Source: Hirschia sp964351655 (lineage in GTDB: Bacteria > Pseudomonadota > Alphaproteobacteria > Caulobacterales > Hyphomonadaceae). From it: a stretch of 64,000 nt of DNA. Positions 1-8,391 of this stretch are shown here, piece by piece. The stretch lies in assembly GCA_964351655.1 (NCBI GenBank), contig CAYGPD010000003.1, positions 62,001 to 126,000 on the forward strand, written 5' to 3'. Under the pieces are notes generated by a model that did not search any database, had not been told where the DNA came from, and saw only the letters and a program-made list of their open reading frames with translations. The position numbers and the translations under genes were made by a program. Within the stretch, counting starts at the first letter, position 1, and the number at the start of each line of letters is the position of its first letter.

Positions 1-413
1 GCAAAATCCACAGCTACTGCCATAGCCACTGCAAGATCTTTTCCTGACACAGTTTCGTTTTTGCTATCTATCTCTGCTAACAAAGCCGACAGAATAGTCG
101 CTAGAGGGTGAACAACAGCAGGCTCATGCACACAGTCATATTCTTGGCAATGAATTTGAAACCCATTGATAAACGCAGCGTTTGCAGCGCTCGTCTTACC
201 ACTATCACGGCCCCAAACGTTCGCACGTCCACCACCCGCCCATCGAGATGCAGATGCTCGAATTTTTTTTGAAAGTGGCGCATTTGCGCCTGCAATGCCC
301 ACACCAATTGTATCGAGCAGAAAAGTCTTCACAGCGTGTACAGCATGAGGCGGCATGTCCTCAAACTTCGTGTTCAAACCATGTTCAACGATTGCATCTA
401 TGAATTTCGTCAT
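1..413 (-). CDS. MmgE/PrpD family protein (partial, C-terminus outside window)
   Basis: This is the N-terminal 137 residues of a MmgE/PrpD family protein; the rest lies beyond the window edge. The family includes 2-methylcitrate dehydratase (PrpD) and cis-aconitate decarboxylase, which dehydrate or decarboxylate branched tricarboxylic acids. The start is ATG at 413 (MTKFIDAIVEHGL) with AGGA about 8 nt upstream. Visible family signatures are the LLDTIGVGIAGA helix, the NAAFINGFQIHCQEYDCVH segment (family form: N-G-x-x-x-H-x-x-D-x-D-D) and an H-P-L-A stretch. In many active members the second segment reads HALDFDD; here the acids are E-Y-D, so substrate and activity are uncertain. It diverges from the CoA-transferase at 549, and the shared 135-bp intergenic region carries both palindromic operators of this island, so co-regulation is likely. 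Confidence 0.85.
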   Translation of the reverse strand, partial: MTKFIDAIVEHGLNTKFEDMPPHAVHAVKTFLLDTIGVGIAGANAPLSKKIRASASRWAGGGRANVWGRDSGKTSAANAAFINGFQIHCQEYDCVHEPAVVHPLATILSALLAEIDSKNETVSGKDLAVAMAVAVDF

Positions 414-473
414 GCCAAAGCTTCCTGCGACAGTTTTTCTGCCAAGTCGTGAAAGAAAGAGGTATATTTAATT

Positions 474-483
474 TGTCCGGACA
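474..483. promoter_or_regulatory. Type-2 palindrome TGTCCGGACA (operator candidate)
   Basis: A perfect 10-bp palindrome, TGTCCGGACA, sits 61 nt upstream of the MmgE/PrpD start. It lies inside a 17-base string TTTAATTTGTCCGGACA (467-483) that recurs on the other strand upstream of the CitE-like gene (10961-10972). The T-G-T/A-C-A arms are of the kind bound by FCD-type GntR regulators, but no such regulator is in the window. An imperfect type-1 half (GGTATATTT, 461-469) lies next to it. Confidence 0.55.
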
Positions 484-546
484 TATTATAGTGTTAGCAT
501 AATCAATATGGTTGCGTGAACCCAAAAAGAGCAAAATAGGCAAATT

Positions 547-562
547 AAATGATATACCATTC
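547..562. promoter_or_regulatory. Type-1 palindrome, site 1 (AAATGATATACCATTC)
   Basis: This is the first of 12 copies of the island-wide operator with core GRTATAYC. It covers the ATG (549-551) of the CoA-transferase, the first gene of the operon that also encodes the GntR/HutC regulator at 1819. Binding here would block both transcription start and ribosome access and would make the regulator autoregulatory. That role is inferred from position; the repeat itself is directly visible. Confidence 0.7.
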
Positions 563-1814
563 AATTTCAGATGCACTAACTATTTTTAAAAAGGCGCTTC
601 CAACTACTCCAAGAGTATATGTTGCTGGCTGTAGTGGAGAGCCACACGCCCTCGCTACTCATCTAAAAGAGGATGATGCCTTTGCAGAAAACACAACGTT
701 TCTGGGCATATGGATTCCAGGTGTAAATAAAACCGATTGGGCGAGCCTTCACCGGACAGCAAAAGCAGAAACCATTTTTCTAAGTGCTGACCTGCGATCC
801 AGCTTTGAAACTGGTGACACTCAATTTTTACCACTTTCCTACACTCAAAGTTGGCGCTGGCTATCCTCAACACCTCTTGATGGCGGCGTTGTTATGGTTA
901 GTCCACCCGATAAAGACGGGAATGTAAGCTTAGGTGTTTCATCAGATTTTTCTCAAGCTATTTTAGCGCGAAATGATGTACCCGTTCTTGCTTTAATTAA
1001 CCACGCAATGCCATCGCCTCCCAATGCACCTAAATACCCCCTCAGTCGCTTTTTATGTGCAGCCCAAACCGACACGCCCCTCATTCAAATTGCACCAAAT
1101 GATTTACCAGACACGTTCGCTAAAATCGGCCAGCATATAGCTAGCCTCATTGACGACGGAGACACACTTCAATTTGGCTTAGGCAATGTGCAACAAGCCG
1201 TATTGAGCAGCCTAAAAGAACACAAAAACCTGAAAATTCACGCCGGAATGATATCCGATCCCCTACTCGACCTCATTGATTCTGGCAGTCTTGATCGCTC
1301 AAAAGGCAGTGTCACGACAGGTGTCGCAATAGGAACAGACCGCTTATATAAACACCTGCAAACAGATGAAACTGTATGTTTTGAACCCGTCCAACACACT
1401 CATTCCATCGCAACACTATCCGCCATCCCAAATCTCAAAGCAATTAACTCGGCGATTGAAGTTGACCTCTTTGGTCAGGCAAATGCTGAGTTTATAAATG
1501 GCAAACAAATTTCAGGAACCGGTGGTCTTGTCGACTTCTTGCGCGGCAGCGCCATAGCACCCAATGGGCAAGGCATTATCGCACTTGCATCAACAGCAAA
1601 ACGCGGCACCCTCACACGCATAACACCCCGCCTACAGCCCAATGCCACGTCTATAGCGCGCGCCGACATAGATACAGTTGTCACAGAACATGGAATTGCA
1701 GTACTCAAAGACAAAACTATAGAACAACGCGCACAAGCTCTCATCGCAATCGCTGATCCAGCATTCCGCGAGGAGTTGCAAACGGCATGGACAGATATCC
1801 GGAGTACACTCTAG
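549..1814 (+). CDS. Acetyl-CoA hydrolase / 4-hydroxybutyrate-type CoA-transferase (family I)
   Basis: The 421-residue protein belongs to the acetyl-CoA hydrolase/transferase family, which moves CoA between carboxylic acids through a glutamyl-CoA intermediate. The signature SAIEVDLFGQAN (residues 301-312) contains the expected catalytic Glu304. GLGNVQQAVL near residue 210 and GTGGLVDFLRG near 324 are further family motifs; length is normal. The ATG at 549 has no clear Shine-Dalgarno sequence and sits inside a type-1 palindrome, but no better in-frame start precedes the conserved GEPHAL segment. The GntR regulator follows after 4 nt. Close relatives include the itaconate CoA-transferase RipA of Yersinia; MaoC- and CitE-type proteins (RipB/RipC classes) are encoded at 9589 and 10123, so activation of a C5 dicarboxylate is a reasonable but unproven guess. 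Confidence 0.88.
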   Translation: MIYHSISDALTIFKKALPTTPRVYVAGCSGEPHALATHLKEDDAFAENTTFLGIWIPGVNKTDWASLHRTAKAETIFLSADLRSSFETGDTQFLPLSYTQSWRWLSSTPLDGGVVMVSPPDKDGNVSLGVSSDFSQAILARNDVPVLALINHAMPSPPNAPKYPLSRFLCAAQTDTPLIQIAPNDLPDTFAKIGQHIASLIDDGDTLQFGLGNVQQAVLSSLKEHKNLKIHAGMISDPLLDLIDSGSLDRSKGSVTTGVAIGTDRLYKHLQTDETVCFEPVQHTHSIATLSAIPNLKAINSAIEVDLFGQANAEFINGKQISGTGGLVDFLRGSAIAPNGQGIIALASTAKRGTLTRITPRLQPNATSIARADIDTVVTEHGIAVLKDKTIEQRAQALIAIADPAFREELQTAWTDIRSTL

Positions 1815-1818
1815 CAGA

Positions 1819-2538
1819 ATGACTAAAGATACCCAACCACGCTACAAGCAACTTGCTGATATATTTAGAGAAATGATCATCTCAGGGACATTTAAACCCG
1901 GTGATGCTTTTCCAACTGAAATGGAAATTTGCGATACTTATACTGTGTCTCGCCATACCGCCCGTGACGCTTTACGTATCTTATCTGAAGAACGTCTTAT
2001 CCTGCGCCGCCGTCGCGCCGGTACAATAGTTGCTGATTATACCGCCCCAAGCTTCGCGCAACCTATAGGAGACTTTGACTCCATACTCCAATACGCCAGA
2101 GAAGCCCGTTTCACCATCAATACAGAAGGTGAGTGTGATGAAAACACATTAGAAAAATTTGGGCTTATTGGGCCATTTAGATGGTTCCGCGGTTGCCGAG
2201 CGGTAGGAGAACAACCACCTCAAGCCATCACTACAGTATATATCCGCTCTGACCTATCACCCCCAAATGCCAGTGTAATCAATACACTAACCGGACCTAT
2301 ATCCGAGTGGATCGAACAGCACAAACAAGTCGGCGTGAAAGATGTTACCCAACGCATGGAAGCGATAGCCCTCACTAATGAACAAGCTAAACTTCTCCAC
2401 GTTGAACCCAAAAGCCCAGCATTGCACACAATCAGACGCTACCTAAATGCAGCTGAGGAAACCTTCCTTTTATCGGAAAGTTTCCACCCTGCCGGCCGCT
2501 TTGCCTATGAAATCAACCTAACACGCACAAACGGCTAG
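1819..2538 (+). CDS. GntR/HutC-family transcriptional regulator with UTRA domain
   Basis: This 239-residue regulator has an N-terminal GntR winged helix (about residues 8-75: Y-K-Q-L-A-D-I-F, PGDAFPTEMEI, VSRHTARDALRIL, RRRAGTIV) and a C-terminal UTRA ligand-binding domain (about 95-235) ending in E-S-F-H-P-A-G-R-F-A-Y-E-I. HutC-type proteins bind short palindromes with GT...AC arms and release DNA on binding a small metabolite. The gene follows the CoA-transferase by 4 nt and the operon starts with a type-1 palindrome. It is the only GntR protein in the window and therefore the natural candidate for all 12 type-1 sites. Its TAG stop overlaps the TAG of the convergent gene in a shared CTAG (2535-2538). 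Confidence 0.93.
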   Translation: MTKDTQPRYKQLADIFREMIISGTFKPGDAFPTEMEICDTYTVSRHTARDALRILSEERLILRRRRAGTIVADYTAPSFAQPIGDFDSILQYAREARFTINTEGECDENTLEKFGLIGPFRWFRGCRAVGEQPPQAITTVYIRSDLSPPNASVINTLTGPISEWIEQHKQVGVKDVTQRMEAIALTNEQAKLLHVEPKSPALHTIRRYLNAAEETFLLSESFHPAGRFAYEINLTRTNG

Positions 2539-3641
2539 TTAAGTTTCTGAAATATTTCCAATCGTGCGCCATCCGGTGCAGACATAGACACAATTTTAAC
2601 AGGACCAATTCCTGAAAGCTCCAATTCCACAACTTCTGAGACGAACTCACCACCGCGTGCAGTAATAGCTTCCATTGTCATTTCTAAATTTTCGACAGGA
2701 AAACGCGTTACGGACACTCCAAAGTTATAAGGCAACGCACGGTCTGAGATATCTCGTCCGCTCGCTCCTTCGAACTTCACAAGCTCAATGGACCCTTCGT
2801 TAACACCTTGAGGGTGAAGGATATATACATCGCGAGGTACTTGAGTTGCTGTTTCAAATGGCAGCCCTAATACATTGGGACCAGCGAATTCACTCGCTCC
2901 ATTATGCTCAAGATAAGCCTTCATACCTAACACACCTTGAAAAAAGGAACGCGCTGCATCCATGTCGCGCACCATTTGAGTTGCGTTAAATGTACGGCTC
3001 ATAGCTTTAAGGTCAGGCCAGCCCTCAAGTGTTGGCTTCAATCGCTCAATAAAAGCTACCCTTACCCCATCTGGACCTCGGGCAATCCATTCAATGACCT
3101 CAAAAGGACCAAACGTATATTGAATAGGCTCTGAATCACCTTGCCATCCACGTGCAATCATTTTCTCACGCAGATCCCGCAAACCAAGAACCCGCACATT
3201 AAAATCAAAGTATCCACCCACATCCCAAGGACGATCATCAACACGGATCATTTCCTGATCCGTGCCTTCAAGCTCTACAAAGCGAATAAATCCACTCTTC
3301 GAACCAATATTGGCAAATACTGTTTCTTGGCCTGAAACATCACCCGGAATGTTCCAAAGCTTTGCTAGCGCTGGGTCAATTTCTCCCGAATTTCGCTCTT
3401 CCCATCCTGCATCTTCGGTCAAGAATGAACGCCATTGTGACAAATTACGTGTTGTGATCACAATTTCTGTCCATCCAGAAAGTCCAGTTTCTGGGCCGTT
3501 TGGAATGGAAAAATCTTTACCGGCACCCGTTTCATGCGTGTCGTGCACTAGTGCAACAGCTTCACTGGATGCGGGCACATCATCCGCACCACAGCCCGCC
3601 AGCAGCAAAATTCCTGCTGCCCCCACAATGAAATTTCTCAT
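2535..3641 (-). CDS. Two-domain VOC (glyoxalase/bleomycin-resistance fold) lipoprotein
   Basis: The 368-residue protein starts with a lipoprotein signal (MRNFIVGAAGILLLAGC, lipobox Cys17), so the mature protein should be membrane-anchored outside the cytoplasm. Two VOC modules follow, about residues 52-180 (from SGWTEIVITTRNL to GVRVAFIERL) and 195-366 (from NATQMVRDMDAARSF to ARLEIFQKL). Each ends in the usual strand with Glu. VOC enzymes are metal-dependent isomerases, lyases or dioxygenases; the metal ligands cannot be assigned with confidence here. It is the last gene of a three-gene VOC operon: its ATG overlaps the TAA of the upstream gene (TAATG). Similarity to the VOC proteins at 3641, 4851 and 17707 points to gene duplication. 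Reaction and substrate are unknown. Confidence 0.85.
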   Translation of the reverse strand: MRNFIVGAAGILLLAGCGADDVPASSEAVALVHDTHETGAGKDFSIPNGPETGLSGWTEIVITTRNLSQWRSFLTEDAGWEERNSGEIDPALAKLWNIPGDVSGQETVFANIGSKSGFIRFVELEGTDQEMIRVDDRPWDVGGYFDFNVRVLGLRDLREKMIARGWQGDSEPIQYTFGPFEVIEWIARGPDGVRVAFIERLKPTLEGWPDLKAMSRTFNATQMVRDMDAARSFFQGVLGMKAYLEHNGASEFAGPNVLGLPFETATQVPRDVYILHPQGVNEGSIELVKFEGASGRDISDRALPYNFGVSVTRFPVENLEMTMEAITARGGEFVSEVVELELSGIGPVKIVSMSAPDGARLEIFQKLN

Positions 3642-4819
3642 TAGCTTTCAACCTTCTCAAAGGCCTCTACAAGGAATTCGTTCGGTGCCAAGAAAGTCGC
3701 CACTCGAATTTTACCGTGAATAGGGTCATCGATAAGAGCAGGCTCATGCACAATATTTGTTCCAGCAGTCTTAGCATTTGCCATAACACTATCTAAGCTT
3801 TTCACAGGAAAGCTCCACATGCCTATGCCGCGATTTGGAACGCGTGGCGGCGCGTTTCCTTCAATACCATCAACATTTTTGAAATCGACAAAAAGCATAT
3901 GCCCACCCGGTCCATATCCTTTTGCCGCTAAAATAGCGAACCGAAACTCAGATCCATTTGGCAGGCTCATTGCGCCATCTTTTCCAGCACTCTTGAAGAT
4001 GCTGTCACGACGGATCTCCAATCCCAGTACATCGGTGTAAAACGCCAATACAGGCACAGAATCATCGACAACCTGCGCAGAGTATCCCGGCCCGCCTAGC
4101 CCCGTCTCGGCATCAATTGCTCCAAGCGCATCCATATCCACACGTGTAATTCCGACACCATGCACATAATCAGGCGCATCAAAGATTGTTTCTTGAATTT
4201 CATACATAGACCCATCAAGGCGCGGCACTTCGTAGATTTCATGCTCATTGCGCGCTGTGAATCCTAACGCACGGATCTTCGCATCCAGCTTCACATTATC
4301 CATGTTAGGAAAGCCCATTGAGAACCCGCCATATGAGCGAGAATCCCATGACGCATGAACATGTGGCGTTTCCTTATTCAACACCAACACACGGATGCTC
4401 ATCGCTCCACGATCTTGAACCTTTCCACTTGGGCGGGTCAGACTGTATTCCGTCCAATCTACATCTTCTGGAACAGCCCACAATGCCCGTTGAAGTGCTT
4501 TTGTTTCAGGAGACACGTGAAACGGGCCATTTAATGTCATCCCCATTCCATCCACATAAAACCTTTTCGTCCCCTCAAGGTCTGTCGTAGAAAGCGTGAC
4601 AGTCTGCAAAGGTAATGCGAGTGCATCTTCTCTTTGGCTTTTGGGGGACATTGAATCCAACGGATTAAATTGGAGACTATTGGAAACCTCCACCTCCTCA
4701 ACAACTGCTTCTGGTGTTTCAACATCAACAGTCTCAACTGGCTCATTGCTACAAGCGACAAGCGCTATAGCAGCTGTGGTCGCTAATATTACTTTTACAA
4801 ATTCAGATGTTTTGGTCAT
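3641..4819 (-). CDS. Two-domain VOC lipoprotein
   Basis: The 392-residue protein has a lipoprotein signal with lipobox LVAC (Cys23) followed by an acidic, Glu/Val-rich linker (to about residue 47), which suggests a surface-tethered or periplasmic enzyme. Two VOC modules follow, roughly 70-220 (LPLQTVTLSTTDLEGTKRFY ... YEIQE) and 225-390 (GVGITRVDMDAL ... EFLVEAF). Like its neighbours it has the W-x-V-P / I-R-V segment in the first module. The ATG at 4819 has GGAGG about 8 nt upstream. It lies between two related VOC genes, 31 nt after the one at 4851 and overlapping the one at 2535 by 1 nt. Function is unknown beyond the fold. Confidence 0.85.
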   Translation of the reverse strand: MTKTSEFVKVILATTAAIALVACSNEPVETVDVETPEAVVEEVEVSNSLQFNPLDSMSPKSQREDALALPLQTVTLSTTDLEGTKRFYVDGMGMTLNGPFHVSPETKALQRALWAVPEDVDWTEYSLTRPSGKVQDRGAMSIRVLVLNKETPHVHASWDSRSYGGFSMGFPNMDNVKLDAKIRALGFTARNEHEIYEVPRLDGSMYEIQETIFDAPDYVHGVGITRVDMDALGAIDAETGLGGPGYSAQVVDDSVPVLAFYTDVLGLEIRRDSIFKSAGKDGAMSLPNGSEFRFAILAAKGYGPGGHMLFVDFKNVDGIEGNAPPRVPNRGIGMWSFPVKSLDSVMANAKTAGTNIVHEPALIDDPIHGKIRVATFLAPNEFLVEAFEKVES

Positions 4820-4850
4820 TGGTTTGCCCCTCCATGGACATTAAGTTCGC

Positions 4851-5969
4851 TTAATTAGCGACCTGCTCAAGCTTAAATTCAGTTGAAACCACATTCTTCA
4901 ATTCTGGCTGCTCAAGGATTTGCCAACTTGAACCATCAGGCCCAATGAAGAAGAAACTATCTTCGCCAAACTCATTGCGGATACGTTTGGTAGGTTCAAG
5001 GCCATGCTCTTTTGCCAATTTATGAACCATGCCGATTTTTGGCGTAAATACGGTATGCATTGTAATGCCAAGTTCGCCCAACCTTTGCTGGTCAGACCTA
5101 TCGCGGACAAATTCAGGATCTCGTGCAGTAAAGAATTTTAGCTTTCCGCAAATATTATTAGGGGACACGAACCCACGATACCAATGCGCTGTTCCATCAT
5201 CCATTTGAAACACTTTGCGAGGGCCATTTTGCCAGTCACCATCCAATACAGGCTCATTTTCTGACACGAACCCCAAAACGTCTTCATAATATCGGGTAAC
5301 TTCTGCGATATCGCCTTTGATCACAAAATCATGATGCGTAAATTCGCTCGTTTGCAGTTCGGCATCTTCAATCGTGCCATACCCTGGAATGACATACCCA
5401 TATCTTTGGAAAAAGATATGATTGAACAACTCGCCATATACAGCCATCTCACGCACACCAACCCGACGTGTGGTGATAGAGTAAGCGCCCTGATCCATAT
5501 CATATAGATCGTCATATACAGGTTCCGTTGGCGACACAGGAACACCACTTTGCTCTCTCATGTCTTTGAAGACATCAAAAATCCGGAACACATCTCTCGT
5601 ACGCATTACAGCCATGCGCTGTCCGATAGTTTCAGCTGGTGCATATCCGACACCATCGCCCAGTGGTGTCTCCCATTCGATAATTCGCAAAAGGCCGTGT
5701 GAATCGATTTCACCATTTTGCAATCGGTAAATTTTTGCCGCGCTAGGCACGCCGTAAATCTTCTCAGCCTGTTCTATTGTAAGCGCTGAAGATTTTACGA
5801 CTTCGAACCCAAACTCGCCAAAATATTCAATTGAAGGTTCCGCATCGCTCACCCCCATAACTACCTCATACACCCCAGAAACCCCTGTATCAGGTCGTTC
5901 TTGAGCGTATGCATTCATGCCAAAAGCAACATGCGTTGCCATGGCAAGCATCGTAAAAATGCGCGACAT
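4851..5969 (-). CDS. Exported two-domain VOC protein
   Basis: This is the first gene of the VOC operon 4851-3641-2535. I place the start at ATG 5969 (MSRIFTML), 372 residues; an in-frame ATG at 5984 overlaps the strong GGAGGAG ribosome site and is unlikely. A Sec signal peptide (MSRIFTMLAMATHVAFGMNAYA, cleavage before QERPD) predicts export, without a lipobox. Two VOC modules follow, about 28-170 (VSGVYEVVMGV...) and 205-365 (FTHHDFVIKGDIAEV ... SSWQILEQ). The FTHHDF and TMHTVF segments could supply His metal ligands in the second module. A type-1 palindrome (5994-6009) sits 25 nt upstream of the start. Confidence 0.85.
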   Translation of the reverse strand: MSRIFTMLAMATHVAFGMNAYAQERPDTGVSGVYEVVMGVSDAEPSIEYFGEFGFEVVKSSALTIEQAEKIYGVPSAAKIYRLQNGEIDSHGLLRIIEWETPLGDGVGYAPAETIGQRMAVMRTRDVFRIFDVFKDMREQSGVPVSPTEPVYDDLYDMDQGAYSITTRRVGVREMAVYGELFNHIFFQRYGYVIPGYGTIEDAELQTSEFTHHDFVIKGDIAEVTRYYEDVLGFVSENEPVLDGDWQNGPRKVFQMDDGTAHWYRGFVSPNNICGKLKFFTARDPEFVRDRSDQQRLGELGITMHTVFTPKIGMVHKLAKEHGLEPTKRIRNEFGEDSFFFIGPDGSSWQILEQPELKNVVSTEFKLEQVAN

Positions 5970-5993
5970 AGATCTCTCCTCCAAAAGACAAAT

Positions 5994-6009
5994 AAATGGT
6001 ATATCTTTT
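5994..6009. promoter_or_regulatory. Type-1 palindrome, site 2 (AAATGGTATATCTTTT)
   Basis: This copy of the GRTATAYC operator lies 25 nt upstream of the start of the exported VOC protein at 5969. It separates the VOC operon from the upstream CaiB gene, whose stop is at 6066, and shows that the VOC genes have their own regulated promoter. Confidence 0.7.
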
Positions 6010-6065
6010 GAGAAGGTTGAAAAGGCCCAAACTTAAAATAAAGAAAGGTTTTGAGAATTTAGGCC

Positions 6066-7235
6066 TTAAATCACACCACGTTGCTTTAAATCTATGACGT
6101 TTTTTTCGGGAATGCCCGCTTCTCTTGCAATCTCTTCACTATGTTCGCCATAGGAAGGAATTCTGGCGCTAAGGCGAGGAGGCTCATTTTTAAATTTAAT
6201 AGCTGGACCGATATGTTTATACCCATCCGCATCCGTAAACACCATTTCTCGCTCTTGCGTAAAAGGGTCGTTCATCGCTTCAGTTAAGCTGCGTACCCAA
6301 CTCCAACAACAATCAACATCGGCAAGAAATTCTTGCCATTCTTTCAAAGTCTTTTCAGAGAAACGCGCCTTAAAGAAATCACGCAAAGGTGCCTGTTCCA
6401 GTCCGGGTTCAACTTTAGCATAGGGCAACAAGTCACTACGGCCCATAGCTTCTAATAAATTGGCAGCGAATTTGACTTCCGACCCACCAAGTATGACAAA
6501 CTCACCATCTGAAGTTTCATACAGATTATACATCGCGCTGCCGCCAAAACTGCGCATATCTTTAGCAACAGGCTCTTTATTTTCGCCCCATGTTGGACCC
6601 AGCACATTGGGTGTCCAAGCAATACATGCATCAAACATGGCGATATCAACATAATCACCTTTACCCGTTTGCTGCATACGATAAAGGGCCATCAGGATAC
6701 CTGATAAAGCCATCAAAGAAGCTGTTGTGTCAGCCACAGGCATGTTCGGCATTGCTGGCTTACCATCTTCTAAACCGCGATTAAAATCGACAATCCCCGC
6801 CATGCCTTGAATTGTAAGATCATGCGCTGGCTTTAATGCAAGTGAACTATCCTGTCCGAAAGCCGAGATTGAGCAATAAACAAGCTTCTCGTTCATTTCC
6901 TTCAGCGTCTCATAATCAACGCCTAAGCGCTTCACAACACCTGGGCGAAAAGCTTCAATGACGACATCCGCCTCTTTGGCCAACGCATAAAATAAAGCGC
7001 GACCTTCTTCGTCCTTCAGATTCAGTTTTAAACTGCGCTTTCCTCTCGCTATATTGCGAAACCACACAGAAATACCATCATCCGTTTTTTGTCCGATCTC
7101 CCTAGTGGGCTCTCCCATACCATTAGCAGGCTCAATCATGATCACATCGGCACCATGATCAGCCATCATCATCGTCATATGCGGACCAGGAAGGAATGCC
7201 GAAAGGTCGAGTACTTTGAGACCGGATAGTTTCAT
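6066..7235 (-). CDS. CaiB/BaiF family (family III) CoA-transferase or acyl-CoA racemase
   Basis: The 389-residue protein shows the family III start (GLKVLDLSAFLPGPHMTMMMADHGADVIMIEP) and the E-A-F-R-P-G-V-V-K-R-L-G-V-D-Y segment near residue 95. It has an adjacent His138-Asp139 pair in PAHDLTIQGMAG. Asp139 is at the position of the CoA-carrying aspartate; the preceding His recalls alpha-methylacyl-CoA racemase, so either CoA transfer or epimerisation of a 2-methylacyl-CoA is possible. The ATG overlaps the stop of the next CaiB gene (TAATG), so the two are translated together. It is the last gene of the operon CitE-MaoC-acyl-CoA dehydrogenase-CaiB-CaiB. Confidence 0.9.
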   Translation of the reverse strand: MKLSGLKVLDLSAFLPGPHMTMMMADHGADVIMIEPANGMGEPTREIGQKTDDGISVWFRNIARGKRSLKLNLKDEEGRALFYALAKEADVVIEAFRPGVVKRLGVDYETLKEMNEKLVYCSISAFGQDSSLALKPAHDLTIQGMAGIVDFNRGLEDGKPAMPNMPVADTTASLMALSGILMALYRMQQTGKGDYVDIAMFDACIAWTPNVLGPTWGENKEPVAKDMRSFGGSAMYNLYETSDGEFVILGGSEVKFAANLLEAMGRSDLLPYAKVEPGLEQAPLRDFFKARFSEKTLKEWQEFLADVDCCWSWVRSLTEAMNDPFTQEREMVFTDADGYKHIGPAIKFKNEPPRLSARIPSYGEHSEEIAREAGIPEKNVIDLKQRGVI

Positions 7236-8377
7236 TATTTTATCAACTCTTCTGAATGCTCACCCATTTTAGGAGCACGCGTCAGCTTTGGACGCTCTCC
7301 GTTTACACGGAATGGCGAAGAAAGCGCACGTAATCCTTTAGGTGCATCGGGATGCTCAACTTGTGACGTCATTTCAACATGCTGAACATAAGGGCTATCT
7401 AAAGCTTCAGCGATATCCATCACAGGCGCAAATGGTACATGCCCGCCTAAAATATCCATCCACTCGGCAGTGGAACGCTGCATCATCACAGCGTCCACTT
7501 CCGTAGTGAGAGCCTCCAGATTCTCGCGTCGCGCAGGGATAGTGGCGAAACGATCGTCTGTTGCAAGCGCCTCAGCACCCGTAAGTTTGCACCATAACGA
7601 CCAAAACTTTGGCGTCTGGCACATAAGAAGGCCCCATCCATCGGACGTCTTTACAGACTGACTGGGAGCGATGGATGGGTGAGCGCCACGAGGTAACCGT
7701 CCCGTTTTATGTTTTTGATTTAGATACCAAGTGGCGGGGTAAGAAAGCTGATGAAGGGCAGTATCGAATAGACAAACATCGACATCACAGCCTTCACCAG
7801 TGCGGGAGGAACTTAGAATTCCAGCTAGCAGAGACGTTGCAAGGTGACTTCCTGTGTGAAAGTCCACCATAGACAATCCAAAGCGCACAGGAGGGCCATC
7901 CGGCTCACCTGTCATAGACATAAAGCCCGCTTCTGCTTGCATTAAATAGTCATAACCGGGCCATGCTGCGCGCTCAGACTTACGTCCATAGGCCGACAAG
8001 TGAGCACATACGATTTTAGGATTAATCGCTTTTAAGTGATCATAAGTAATCTTCAGTTTTTCAGGCTGATCACCACGAAGGTTATTCGCCACAGCATCTG
8101 CCGTTTTGACCAATTCCTCAAAAGCTTTGCGGCCTTCTTCGGACTTAAGATCAAGTGTCACAGACTTTTTCCCATAGGAGAAAGTCTGAAAGAACTCACT
8201 GTCTTGTTCACCCAGCATATATGGGCCAACTGATCGCGAAACATCACCGCCGCGACCAGCATCTTCCACTTTAATTACTTCAGCGCCCAAGTCAGCAAGA
8301 AGCATAGTTCCATAAGGTCCGGCACCATACTGCTCAACAGAGAGTATTCTAACGCCTTCAAGTAATTTAGCGGTCAT
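7235..8377 (-). CDS. CaiB/BaiF family CoA-transferase
   Basis: The 380-residue family III CoA-transferase begins LLEGVRILSVEQYGAGPYGTMLLADLGAEVIKVE. The expected catalytic Asp is D143 in GYDYLMQAEAGF, followed by the MTGEPDGPPVR loop. Family members attach CoA to dicarboxylic, hydroxy or aryl acids using succinyl-CoA or another CoA donor, without a free acid intermediate. The start ATG 8377 has GGAG 9 nt upstream. Two consecutive CaiB genes often encode subunits or enzymes acting on successive acids; here the neighbour has a His-Asp pair while this one has Tyr-Asp, so they are not simple duplicates. It lies 14 nt downstream of the acyl-CoA dehydrogenase in the same operon. Confidence 0.9.
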   Translation of the reverse strand: MTAKLLEGVRILSVEQYGAGPYGTMLLADLGAEVIKVEDAGRGGDVSRSVGPYMLGEQDSEFFQTFSYGKKSVTLDLKSEEGRKAFEELVKTADAVANNLRGDQPEKLKITYDHLKAINPKIVCAHLSAYGRKSERAAWPGYDYLMQAEAGFMSMTGEPDGPPVRFGLSMVDFHTGSHLATSLLAGILSSSRTGEGCDVDVCLFDTALHQLSYPATWYLNQKHKTGRLPRGAHPSIAPSQSVKTSDGWGLLMCQTPKFWSLWCKLTGAEALATDDRFATIPARRENLEALTTEVDAVMMQRSTAEWMDILGGHVPFAPVMDIAEALDSPYVQHVEMTSQVEHPDAPKGLRALSSPFRVNGERPKLTRAPKMGEHSEELIK

Positions 8378-8391
8378 AAGATGAACTCCGT

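Noticed and set aside
461..469. GGTATATTT next to the type-2 site as a further type-1 operator
   Set aside because: Only one half of the palindrome is present; I treated it as chance or a degenerate remnant.
6010..6066. AAGGCC/GGCCTT repeat after the CaiB gene as terminator
   Set aside because: The arms are only 6 bp with a loop of more than 30 nt and no T-tail.
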